Source: a virus
Virus record (IMG/VR): IMGVR_UViG_3300043410_000516
Span: 1 to 27,122 of that record
Strand: one strand, 5' to 3'
Length of the DNA stretch: 27,122 bases
In this document: positions 1 to 5,631 of the stretch, piece after piece
Numbering within the stretch: the first letter of the stretch is position 1
Layout of the letters: the number at the start of each line of letters is the position of its first letter
Position numbers and translations under genes: made by a program
Notes under the pieces: generated by a model
Seen by the model: only the letters and a program-made list of their open reading frames with translations
The model's database searches: none
What the model was told of the DNA's origin: nothing

Positions 1-403
1 GCCATACCGAAGGCTTCCAATCGCCATATTCATCAGCAACAATGTAGTCGAAGAACAGACCACGCAAAGCGTCAGCATTATCAGCACCAAATAGTTGAAT
101 ACGAGAACCGTTAGCAAAGTCAATTCGCATTTCAGACTCGTTGACTGTGATGCCCTTAATAATCTTGGTGTAATACTTGAAGTAATCCCAAGCAACGCTT
201 TTAGCTTGTTTGTAAAATGGAGCGATGTAGGCTGCTCTGAAATCATGCCTTGTGGTCCTTAATGCTTCTCTGATTAAGTGATTTATACAGGCGACTGTCT
301 TGCCAGCCCTACGGTGAGCTACTACAACACTCCATCTTTTGTCGCCATTGTGTAATGGCATAAACGCACTTCTCGGTCTATACGGAAGTGGTGTCTTGTT
401 CAT
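1..403 (-). CDS. terL: Terminase large subunit, N-terminal part (cut by window edge)
   Basis: This is the ATPase motor that packages DNA into the prohead. About 134 residues are visible before the window ends. A Walker A-type loop AHRRAGKT lies at residues 29-36 and a Walker B segment DYIVADEYGDW near residues 118-128, with acidic D123/E124 as in terminase large subunits. The C-terminal nuclease domain is outside the window. The start at 403 overlaps the end of the upstream gene by 26 bases; another in-frame ATG lies 6 bases earlier (409). It follows a TerS-like gene, as usual for packaging modules. The family call is firm; the subtype (headful or cos) cannot be judged from this part. Confidence 0.93.
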   Translation of the reverse strand, partial: MNKTPLPYRPRSAFMPLHNGDKRWSVVVAHRRAGKTVACINHLIREALRTTRHDFRAAYIAPFYKQAKSVAWDYFKYYTKIIKGITVNESEMRIDFANGSRIQLFGADNADALRGLFFDYIVADEYGDWKPSVW

Positions 404-704
404 TTGCATCTAGCCAGCCATATACTTGTGCCAATGTATCGTCATCAGCGCTTACCTCGACTGCTTTTAAGTCAGGCAATACTTTAGCTAGGAGCTTTAA
501 CCTTGTTTCTGTCTTGAACTTGGCAACAGCTAACTCATCATTAGCAATAGGCATATCCAATGTGTTATGAATAGCTTGGATGTACTTTTGACCCTCTAAT
601 AGCTCTCTTAAAGCCTCTTTACGCTCTGCTCTACGTCTATCGCCATAGGTTACAGATTTCTCTTTAAGATTCAAGTCTTTAGTATTTGTAGGTTCCTGTG
701 CCAT
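378..704 (-). CDS. Putative terminase small subunit
   Basis: This is a 108-aa protein encoded directly upstream of, and overlapping, the large terminase gene. By position it is the likely DNA-recognition subunit. The sequence is mostly helical and charged: a basic N-terminal third (YGDRRRAERKEALRELLEG), a central helix rich in Lys and Leu (TETRLKLLAKVLPDLKAVEV) and an acidic tail. I see no obvious helix-turn-helix, so the call rests on gene order and on size and charge pattern, not on a motif. It could instead be a different small packaging accessory protein. Confidence 0.55.
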   Translation of the reverse strand: MAQEPTNTKDLNLKEKSVTYGDRRRAERKEALRELLEGQKYIQAIHNTLDMPIANDELAVAKFKTETRLKLLAKVLPDLKAVEVSADDDTLAQVYGWLDANEQDTTSV

Positions 705-739
705 ATATGTTCATAAGAGTGGTCTTACGCTCCATAAAA

Positions 740-901
740 TTATTTAGTCATTAGCGCTTTAGCTAACTTCTTTGGGTTTTTCTTGACACCTTCATGTGCC
801 ATTTTTGCTGCTGTTTCTTGAGGGATGCCTACACGCTTTGCAACTTCAGCAGAGTGGGCGGCAGCCTCAAATAACTTATGCTGCTGCAAATTGTAAGGCA
901 T
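740..901 (-). CDS. Small conserved-looking phage protein, 53 aa, first gene of the late transcript
   Basis: The gene starts at ATG 901 with a good AAGGAA ribosome site upstream and stops at TAA 740. The protein begins MPYNLQQHKLFEAAAHSAEV and continues with VGIPQETAAKMAHEG, then ends in a lysine-rich helix (KKNPKKLAKALMTK). The middle looks like a short helix-turn-helix-like hairpin. It is the first gene after the late promoter and terminator and sits 35 bases upstream of the TerS-like gene. Small basic proteins of this kind are common beside phage terminase genes, but I know no assigned function. It may help DNA recognition in packaging (inference from position). Confidence 0.7.
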   Translation of the reverse strand: MPYNLQQHKLFEAAAHSAEVAKRVGIPQETAAKMAHEGVKKNPKKLAKALMTK

Positions 902-1120
902 GATAAATTCCTTTTATATATTTTGGTAATAACACTAGCTTGTGTTTAAGATAGTCACAAATAATCGGCAATTAAGCATGATTACGCTATCCCCGAATGA
1001 TTTAGCTTTCAATTTAGCTTTAGCTTGCTAAATACATCTCTTAATGTAAGACGCTATTGCAATGGGTATTGTTATCCCTTGCTAGTTAGGGTTGCTTATT
1101 CTTTATTACACGCTATTACC
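902..1120 (-). repeat. Noncoding late leader with short direct repeats and a palindrome
   Basis: No reading frame is supported here on either strand. The stretch lies between the 1121-1147 terminator and the first late gene. It contains TTTAGCTT three times in 26 bases (1001-1008, 1013-1020, 1019-1026), ACGCTAT three times (984-990, 1051-1057, 1110-1116), and a near-palindrome AACACTAGCTTGTGTT at 931-946. The 9-mer TAATCGGCA at 962-970 equals half of the operator-like palindrome at 5640-5653. Its place next to the terminase genes makes a packaging recognition site possible, but no cos or pac motif can be read directly. Confidence 0.4.
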
Positions 1121-1147
1121 AAAAAAAAGACCGCCATATAGACGGTC
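1121..1147 (-). terminator. Intrinsic terminator in front of the late genes (tR'-like)
   Basis: On the minus strand, GACCGTC and GGCGGTC form a 7-bp stem with one G-U pair and a TATAT loop. Eight T residues follow at once (1128-1121). It lies 45-70 bases downstream of the promoter at 1199-1227 and upstream of every late gene, so late transcription needs read-through. The 9-mer CCGTCTATA in its left arm is repeated 36 bases upstream (1173-1181), giving an alternative partner for the GGCGG arm. Confidence 0.85.
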
Positions 1148-1198
1148 GAAACGGAGATGTTAGAACAAAACCTATAGACGGAATTGTCCTACACGCGC

Positions 1199-1227
1199 AT
1201 TATTGCACACTTTTGACTTTTTGTCAA
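1199..1227 (-). promoter_or_regulatory. Strong sigma-70 promoter, leftward (late promoter, pR'-like)
   Basis: On the minus strand, TTGACA (1227-1222) is separated by exactly 17 bases from AATAAT (1204-1199). The predicted start is near 1192. The -35 box is one arm of the inverted repeat TTGAC-AAAAA-GTCAA, and AAAAGTG/AAAAGTC words recur across the -35 and spacer region, where a Q-type protein binds in lambda-like phages. A second TTGACA lies at 1250-1245. The position after the last early-left gene and before the terminator fits a late promoter. Confidence 0.8.
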
Positions 1228-1250
1228 GCACTTTTTGCATTATTTGTCAA

Positions 1251-1430
1251 CTATTTTGATAAGTCTTTGATTCTATTAGCATCTGCTTTTTTAGCTAAAA
1301 TCATTCTAATCTCATGGTCATCTACCTCACGGATTAGCTTATTCCAGCATGTGCGTAGGCTTAACCAGCTATTATATTGGCGCTCGTATTTCTCTTTCCA
1401 ATACTTGGCTTCTTTTTCCCAATCAACCAT
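1251..1430 (-). CDS. Hypothetical protein, 59 aa, last gene of the early-left operon
   Basis: The ATG at 1430 has an AAGGAAAAG ribosome site 4-6 bases upstream, and the start overlaps the end of the preceding gene by 8 bases, which supports translational coupling. The protein is rich in W, K, R and E (MVDWEKEAKYWKEKYERQYN) and probably forms a helical hairpin or coiled coil: its first half has regularly spaced aromatic and charged residues and the second half ends in KKADANRIKDLSK. No family was recognised. It lies between the Q-like gene region and the late promoter. Confidence 0.7.
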   Translation of the reverse strand: MVDWEKEAKYWKEKYERQYNSWLSLRTCWNKLIREVDDHEIRMILAKKADANRIKDLSK

Positions 1431-1734
1431 TCTTTTCCTTTAATGCTTGTTCAATAGCACGACTAATATCAAAATGATTTGGAAATTGTGGCAATTTTAA
1501 CCATATCTCTTTTATCTCATCATCCGTTAATCCTTGCGATTGATGAGTTTTTATCACTTCATTGGCTTTACTATTTGTAGATAGCCAAGCCACAGGTTCT
1601 TGCGCTGGTTGTTCTAGTGCTTCTTCACAGGCATTGATTGCACCTTTCACCCATGCAGTTTCATATACTCTGTCGTTATTTAAACAATTTAAAACTTTTA
1701 ATGCTTTGTGTATTGCTTCGTCTTTTTTATTCAT
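1423..1734 (-). CDS. Hypothetical phage protein with AQEPVAW motif
   Basis: This is a 103-aa protein with start ATG 1734, sharing one base with the stop of the preceding gene. The N-terminal half is a helix (DEAIHKALKVLNCLNNDRVY, then AWVKGAINACEEALEQ). The linker QPAQEPVAWLSTNS resembles a motif seen in many small accessory proteins of proteobacterial phages, where it often joins a helical part to a variable part. The C-terminal part, LTDDEIKEIWLKLPQF, looks like a short three-helix unit. Function is unknown; the family resemblance comes from memory of the EPVAW motif only. Confidence 0.7.
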   Translation of the reverse strand: MNKKDEAIHKALKVLNCLNNDRVYETAWVKGAINACEEALEQPAQEPVAWLSTNSKANEVIKTHQSQGLTDDEIKEIWLKLPQFPNHFDISRAIEQALKEKNG

Positions 1735-2060
1735 CAATATAATCCTTGTTCTGGTAGTTTCTTGGCTAGTTTACTTAACGCTATGTCATAGTGCATGTCA
1801 ATCATAATAGGGTTAACCAATGTCTTTTCCCCCATCCATCTTACATAAATAGCTGTTCTCTCAATCGTGCTTAAATCATCTATGCACTTATCCACAGTTT
1901 GAGCTGCTTTGTTATCTACTTCGTCTTCCAGGTCATCGAATGAATGTATTGAGCCTGTTAGAAAGCCACTTGATTTAGTCTTGTATCCTAGCTTTAGGTT
2001 GTCGTTCTTCATCCAAGTGCGCCATATATCAAGATAATGTAAAACTTGACTACTTTCCAT
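1734..2060 (-). CDS. Q-like antitermination protein (putative late gene activator)
   Basis: This is a 108-aa protein. The N-terminus SQVLHYLDIWRTWMKNDN followed by LGYKTKSSGFLTG resembles the W..W.....GY pattern at the start of antitermination protein Q-type families (Phage_antitermQ). The C-terminal half, IDDLSTIERTAIYVRWMGEK followed by IALSKLAKKL, looks like a sigma-region-4-like helix-turn-helix. It is read from ATG 2060, since the codon at 2063 would be TTG. Context strengthens the call: it lies just upstream of a strong promoter and terminator pair that precede the terminase genes, the same relation as lambda Q to pR'/tR'. The protein would bind near the late promoter and make RNA polymerase resist termination. 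An ArpU/RinA-like regulator is the main alternative. Confidence 0.6.
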   Translation of the reverse strand: MESSQVLHYLDIWRTWMKNDNLKLGYKTKSSGFLTGSIHSFDDLEDEVDNKAAQTVDKCIDDLSTIERTAIYVRWMGEKTLVNPIMIDMHYDIALSKLAKKLPEQGLY

Positions 2061-2063
2061 CAA

Positions 2064-2306
2064 TTAACCTTTCTTCCACATATAACCACCAACGATTGAA
2101 TTAGATTTAACCTGTTTATAGCCTTGCTTCTTATACATTTCATCAATAAATGAATTCATTGCTGGATATTTTTCTTCGCATTTTTTTGAAATCTCTTGTA
2201 GCTTTAACATATCCATCACTTGTTCGGCAGAGAAATCCCTAAAAGTATATCCCCTAGCTTTAATGTATTCTTCTTCTTGGTCTTCTAAATAATCAGGAAC
2301 CGCCAT
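2064..2306 (-). CDS. Hypothetical protein, 80 aa
   Basis: The protein is acidic at the start (MAVPDYLEDQEEEYIKARGY), helical in the middle (FSAEQVMDMLKLQEISKKCE) and basic at the end (YKKQGYKQVKSNSIVGGYMWKKG). The start overlaps the end of the NinG gene by 14 bases and the stop is 3 bases before the Q-like gene, so it belongs to the same operon. No family recognised; in lambda the stretch between ninG and Q also holds small genes, but there is no sequence basis to equate them. Confidence 0.65.
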   Translation of the reverse strand: MAVPDYLEDQEEEYIKARGYTFRDFSAEQVMDMLKLQEISKKCEEKYPAMNSFIDEMYKKQGYKQVKSNSIVGGYMWKKG

Positions 2307-2832
2307 TTTGCATATCCTTTATTTTTTGTTGATAATGCTTCTTAATCTTAATTATCTCATCTATCGTGTATTTCTTGGCTTCATGCTTACCTTCTAGCCA
2401 TTCAACCTTTTCTATTCCGATTTTGGCCACGAGTTTTCTGCGATATTCGAGAAGGTTTCCTGACAGATGGTTGTTGCAAACTGAACATTGCTTGTGACAA
2501 TTATACTCGTTGAAACGGAGTTCAGGTGCTGCGCCAACAGTTCTGAAATGCCCAGCGTGATATTGTCCTCCATGATGTCGTGAACAACTAATACAAGGTT
2601 CTGCTTCATCTCTCATCCTTATGTATTTATTAAATACTGCTTGAGCTTCTTTAAGATAGTCAGCCCTTGATTTTAGTTTAGCCTTGGCTTCCCTGTGTTC
2701 TTTCTTTTCTTTTTTTGCTTTTAACGCATTAGCATGTTCAATAGCGCAAGGAATACCGCAGCAGATTTGTGCAAAACGCATAGGCTCAAACTGTTTCTTG
2801 CAGATTTTGCAAACTTTTAATCTTGCAGCCAT
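2293..2832 (-). CDS. ninG: NinG (Rap) recombination nuclease family protein
   Basis: This 179-aa protein matches the lambda NinG/Rap family along its whole length. It has an N-terminal zinc-type cluster (VCKICKKQF, then QICCGIPC), a basic helical stretch, and the core PCISCSRHHGGQYHAGHF followed by RTVGAAPELRFNEYNCHKQC and SVCNNHLSGN. The Cys and His residues (C80, C83, H92, H95, C112, C116, C119, H122) are in the family arrangement. Lambda Rap is a structure-specific nuclease acting on branched recombination intermediates. The start MAARLK at 2832 is preferred over a longer start at 2850 because it matches family starts. It follows a NinB-like gene, as in the lambda nin region. Confidence 0.92.
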   Translation of the reverse strand: MAARLKVCKICKKQFEPMRFAQICCGIPCAIEHANALKAKKEKKEHREAKAKLKSRADYLKEAQAVFNKYIRMRDEAEPCISCSRHHGGQYHAGHFRTVGAAPELRFNEYNCHKQCSVCNNHLSGNLLEYRRKLVAKIGIEKVEWLEGKHEAKKYTIDEIIKIKKHYQQKIKDMQNGGS

Positions 2833-3125
2833 ACACCACGCAAAGCACAATAACGCTCTACTTCATTCATAAAATCTGTCAAAGCCTCTACGTCAAGCTC
2901 TGATGTGGCACGAAGCACATAGATAGTATTGCCATCAGGCTTATTAAACTCGTCATATCCTAGCCATTGGTCCTTGCTCATTACTTTCCACCATGCAGCA
3001 GGGTGATATAAGCCATCTTTTCCTTTAAGCTGTTCAGACATCAAGTTAAATAGCTTATGCAAGCGTCTGTTTTGTTCAGAACTTCTGCGTTTAATCTGAC
3101 CACAGGTAGGACACTTATCTGCCAC
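2817..3125 (-). CDS. ninB: NinB (Orf)-like recombination mediator
   Basis: This 102-aa protein has the NinB pattern: SSEQNRRLHKLFNLMSEQL near the N-terminus, HPAAWWKVMSKDQWLGYDEF in the middle and TSELDVEALTDFMNEVERYC with GVWL at the end. Lambda Orf/NinB binds single-stranded DNA and SSB and helps load annealing or strand-exchange proteins. A short CPTCGQ motif at the very start is an extra small zinc-like element. The start is GTG (3125) with GAGG 6 bases upstream. The stop overlaps the NinG start by 16 bases, so the two are translationally coupled. Confidence 0.82.
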   Translation of the reverse strand: MADKCPTCGQIKRRSSEQNRRLHKLFNLMSEQLKGKDGLYHPAAWWKVMSKDQWLGYDEFNKPDGNTIYVLRATSELDVEALTDFMNEVERYCALRGVWLQD

Positions 3126-3342
3126 GTTTGCCTCGCACTTGCTTTACTTCTTTTTCGATTCTTGGCTTGGTGTAAGGAATAATCCACGTTCCATCTTGGT
3201 CGTAAGTGTTACTCCAGTTACCGCTTTTAATCTCTGTGCCATCTTTAAGCGTAACACGATAGCTAATACCGCCATTACTGCCATCATATAAGCAAAAGGC
3301 TTTAGCCCACATAGTTTTATTAAATTGAAAGCTCATTTTCAT
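3115..3342 (-). CDS. Hypothetical protein, 75 aa, beta-rich
   Basis: The pattern of alternating residues (NGGISYRVTLKDGTEIKSGN, then WSNTYDQDGTWIIPYT) suggests a small beta-sheet protein with a very basic C-terminus (RIEKEVKQVRGKRGR) that could contact nucleic acid. Start ATG 3342 has GGAG just upstream; an internal ATG at 3336 is possible. It overlaps its neighbours on both sides by 11-23 bases. No family recognised. Confidence 0.65.
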   Translation of the reverse strand: MKMSFQFNKTMWAKAFCLYDGSNGGISYRVTLKDGTEIKSGNWSNTYDQDGTWIIPYTKPRIEKEVKQVRGKRGR

Positions 3343-3496
3343 TCTCCAGTCTAACTGCTGTCATGTAAAGTTTGCCATCTTCTATTAACCAAACAATATG
3401 ATGTTCTAATCCACAATCACAGCATTTAAGTAAATACTTTTCACCAATAGGAACTTCAAAAGTTTCAAAATCTTTTCTATAAACTATTTCACTCAT
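3320..3496 (-). CDS. Hypothetical zinc-ribbon-like protein, 58 aa
   Basis: The ATG at 3496 overlaps the helicase stop as ATGA and the stop is at 3320. The middle carries YLLKCCDCGLEHHIVW, a CCxC...HH cluster that could bind one zinc ion together with further residues. The rest is short beta-type sequence and an acidic C-terminus (LENENELSI). Small CxxC/HH proteins of this kind often sit between replication and recombination genes in phages; function unknown. Confidence 0.65.
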   Translation of the reverse strand: MSEIVYRKDFETFEVPIGEKYLLKCCDCGLEHHIVWLIEDGKLYMTAVRLENENELSI

Positions 3497-4350
3497 TGCT
3501 TGCTCCTATAGAAGTCCTGCTCATATACATAGCTTGCTTGATTGTAATCATACATCAATTCAGCTACGCCTGGATGCCCTGTCGAGTTAAATCTAACCTT
3601 TTGAATATGTACCTGCGTTAACTGTGGATTATTCATTACGTTACGCCAAATAGCTATGCAGTTATCAGCTTTGTTAAACCAATGTGCAGAGCCTGATATA
3701 TCGTAAGGTCTAGGCACAGGATAATTACCATCTGGTCCTTTAGATAGCTTCATAGGATGCGCCACCAAAAATAAATGTGTCTTAAATTCTCTAGCAGCTC
3801 TACGCAATTCTGTAAGCACACGAGAGATATATTCAGTTTCGCTTAATCCTGCTGGCCTATAATGGTCCATCTCATTCCAAGGGTCAATCACCAGCGCACG
3901 AGGTTGCACAGTAGATTGCTCTAGCCATGGTAAAGCCTCATTGATAATGTGCATAGGCGTAAACTCTGTTTCTTTTGGCTTAATGAAAGCAAAGTGTTGA
4001 TTCATTTTTTCAATGCCTTCAAACATCTCATTTTGTGACATTTTACGTTGACCAAAGAAAGGTTTATGTACAAACTTCTCAATAATCTTTTTAGCGTGCA
4101 TCTCTAGAGGATGGTTTTCAGGAGAAAACATACATATACGATAATTATGTTTAATAGCGAGATTGACACAAAGAGCATCAAGCCATTCAGATTTGCCGTG
4201 GCTAGGCATGCCTGTAATGACAGTAAACTCGCCATGCTTAATACTAAAAAAGCTATCCAAATTACTCCATCCAGTAGTATGTCCACGAGCTACCCCACTT
4301 TCGTATAGTTGATTGATTTCTAGTAATAGTGATTTAGGATTGACTATCAT
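3493..4350 (-). CDS. DnaB/Twinkle-type replicative helicase (RecA-like domain)
   Basis: This 285-aa protein contains the C-terminal helicase core only. Walker A is GMPSHGKS (residues 47-54), Walker B ALVIDPWNE (152-160), and a sensor-type strand HLFLVAHP lies at 192-199. GSAHWFNKADN (220-230) is the signature loop of phage and mitochondrial Twinkle-like helicases, and VRFNSTGHPG (252-261) carries the arginine-finger region. There is no primase domain and no full DnaB N-terminal domain, so priming is probably left to host DnaG. It follows the initiator-like gene with ATGA overlap, giving an initiator-helicase pair like lambda O-P or O-DnaB modules. Confidence 0.88.
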   Translation of the reverse strand: MIVNPKSLLLEINQLYESGVARGHTTGWSNLDSFFSIKHGEFTVITGMPSHGKSEWLDALCVNLAIKHNYRICMFSPENHPLEMHAKKIIEKFVHKPFFGQRKMSQNEMFEGIEKMNQHFAFIKPKETEFTPMHIINEALPWLEQSTVQPRALVIDPWNEMDHYRPAGLSETEYISRVLTELRRAAREFKTHLFLVAHPMKLSKGPDGNYPVPRPYDISGSAHWFNKADNCIAIWRNVMNNPQLTQVHIQKVRFNSTGHPGVAELMYDYNQASYVYEQDFYRSKQ

Positions 4351-4955
4351 ATAGCTGGTGCTTTCGGATTGTTATTAGGAATATTAGCCCAGTTGTCACG
4401 AATAGCGTTCATAAAAGCAGAATCCCAATCAATATATTTATAGCCTTTAGACTGTGCTTTTAATACAAAGCTGTCAAGATGTTTTTCAAGATTGTAATAT
4501 TTATTCTTTTCAGCCCATTTAATTACTCGTTCGCTTACTGTGAAATTATCAGGAATTCTCGTTTCCTTTACTTCCACTCCCTTCCTTTCCTTCCTTCCTT
4601 CCGTGATGAGTACTCCATGAGTCCTCAATGATTCATCATATATTGGGCAAGTAGGTTTTGATGGTCTGTTGATAAGTTGATGTTTATTAAAGCCTTGTAT
4701 ATGTAAATATAATCTATCCTCATAGCTATATTCAATTAGTAATTCTTTTGCAAGCAATTCTAAAATCAATGGCTCGCAATCTAAATTGTCTAAAGGAAAT
4801 ACTCTAGCTTTAATTTGTTTAGCTGAACGGTCTAGATTGCCATTATCATCAGCAAAGTTCCATGTGCCAATGAATAGTAAACGAGCACTCAATGAGCACT
4901 CTGTGAGCTTTTCATCAGTCCAAAAGTCTGGTTTTATTGTTCTTATTCTAGCCAT
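4347..4955 (-). CDS. Phage replication initiator / helicase-loader-like protein (O/DnaT-like)
   Basis: This is a 202-aa protein read from ATG 4955 (AGGATAAAG ribosome site); a longer start at 4970 is less likely. The N-terminal domain MARIRTIKPDFWTDEKLTEC with SLSARLLFIGTWNFADDNGN is the winged-helix start common to phage replication proteins. A basic linker around residues 118-131 joins it to a C-terminal domain (IPDNFTVSERVIKWAEKN, then YKYIDWDSAFMNAIRDNWA) that resembles DnaT/replication-protein C-terminal domains binding ssDNA and helicase. The linker DNA (4561-4603) is an unbroken-looking purine tract on this strand built from GGAA repeats, in the part of the gene where lambda-type O genes carry their origin. 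Confidence 0.8.
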   Translation of the reverse strand: MARIRTIKPDFWTDEKLTECSLSARLLFIGTWNFADDNGNLDRSAKQIKARVFPLDNLDCEPLILELLAKELLIEYSYEDRLYLHIQGFNKHQLINRPSKPTCPIYDESLRTHGVLITEGRKERKGVEVKETRIPDNFTVSERVIKWAEKNKYYNLEKHLDSFVLKAQSKGYKYIDWDSAFMNAIRDNWANIPNNNPKAPAI

Positions 4956-5412
4956 TTTCTTTATCCTCATACATTTTTATGTATCCACGGAAATCAATAT
5001 GAATATCTCTTACTTTTAATCCTAAATCATAAAAAGCCCTAAAACAAGCACAATCCTCACAATCTGTTTCAGCAAATAATGAGTCGTAATCAAAATTACA
5101 ATATCCAGCTATCATAAATGCTATTGATGTTCTATCATTTGGACCATCATAATCCAAATATGAACTTATTTTTTTTAACATATCTTTATAAGCATGATGA
5201 TTTTTGTGACAATCTTCACATAAAACTATTAGTTGATTAAGATTATATTCCCAAGGCTCATGTCCTTTAAAATATTCTTTATGGTGAACATTTAATGATG
5301 TTGAATCATCAAAACACATTTGACAGCAAAAGTTAGCTTTTTCCATAGCTTGTAATCTAACTTTTTGCCAACGGGGGTCTTTTAGCTTTTCATAATAAGT
5401 CTTTTCAGCCAT
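4948..5412 (-). CDS. HNH endonuclease, first gene of the early-left operon
   Basis: This 154-aa protein has a clear HNH fold in its first half: WQKVRLQAMEKANFCCQMC provides the first zinc knuckle, SLNVHHKEYFKGH the catalytic His pair (residues 43-44), and NLNQLIVLCEDCHKNHH the Asn and second knuckle (C65, C68, H69, H72-H73). The C-terminal half is Cys- and Asp-rich (FAETDCEDCACF) and unrecognised; it may be the DNA-specificity part. The start ATG 5412 has GGAG directly after the U-run of the structured leader. Role may be homing, nicking or packaging-related cleavage; the gene looks like an insertion at the head of the operon. Confidence 0.85.
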   Translation of the reverse strand: MAEKTYYEKLKDPRWQKVRLQAMEKANFCCQMCFDDSTSLNVHHKEYFKGHEPWEYNLNQLIVLCEDCHKNHHAYKDMLKKISSYLDYDGPNDRTSIAFMIAGYCNFDYDSLFAETDCEDCACFRAFYDLGLKVRDIHIDFRGYIKMYEDKENG

Positions 5413-5422
5413 TTTTTACTCC

Positions 5423-5533
5423 AAAAAAAAGGCCTCACCTGGACTCTCACTCTTTTTTAAGGAGCGTTGGTGGAGCAGGTCAGTACCTGCCAGAGTCCAT
5501 GTGAAGCCTTACTGAATGATAAATCACCACCAA
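5423..5533 (-). promoter_or_regulatory. Structured leader RNA with terminator-like U-run (possible attenuator or put-like element)
   Basis: On the minus-strand RNA, 5510-5492 pairs with 5447-5429. AAGGC-U-UCAC then TGGACTCT pairs with AGAGTCCA then GTGA-G-GCCTT: 18 pairs including one U-G, with one A-G mismatch. Inside are two hairpins, GCAGGT/ACCTGC with a four-base loop (5490-5475) and CGCTC/GAGTG (about 5466-5448). The upstream sequence TTGGTGG (5533-5527) is perfectly complementary to CCACCAA (5473-5467) in the junction, so a pseudoknot or a competing fold is possible. Eight U follow the long stem and then the RBS of the HNH gene. The U-G pair exists only in the leftward transcript, which supports that strand. 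Function is inferred. Confidence 0.6.
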
Positions 5534-5544
5534 GTGACAAGTGC

Positions 5545-5573
5545 ATGATAGCACAAAATGACTAAAAAGTCAA
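5545..5573 (-). promoter_or_regulatory. Early-left promoter (PL-like) with operator-like palindrome
   Basis: On the minus strand, TTGACT (5573-5568), a 17-base spacer and TATCAT (5550-5545) with an extended -10 TG form a strong sigma-70 promoter. The predicted start is near 5538. The palindrome TGACT-AAAA-AGTCA (5559-5572) covers the -35 box. It has the same 5-4-5 geometry as the palindrome in the opposite promoter, so one regulator may control both. Confidence 0.82.
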
Positions 5574-5579
5574 GATAAA

Positions 5580-5616
5580 TTTTATTTATTATCAAATATG
5601 CTCATAATAAATAAAA
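5580..5616. promoter_or_regulatory. 13-bp AT-rich inverted repeat midway between divergent promoters
   Basis: TTTTATTTATTAT (5580-5592) is the exact reverse complement of ATAATAAATAAAA (5604-5616), around an 11-base centre. Outward pairing continues for 3 more bases with one bulge. It sits almost in the middle between the two -35 boxes. It may be an operator, a UP-element pair for both promoters, or a melting site; the AT composition makes some symmetry likely by chance. Confidence 0.5.
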
Positions 5617-5631
5617 ATTTAAAAATAATTG

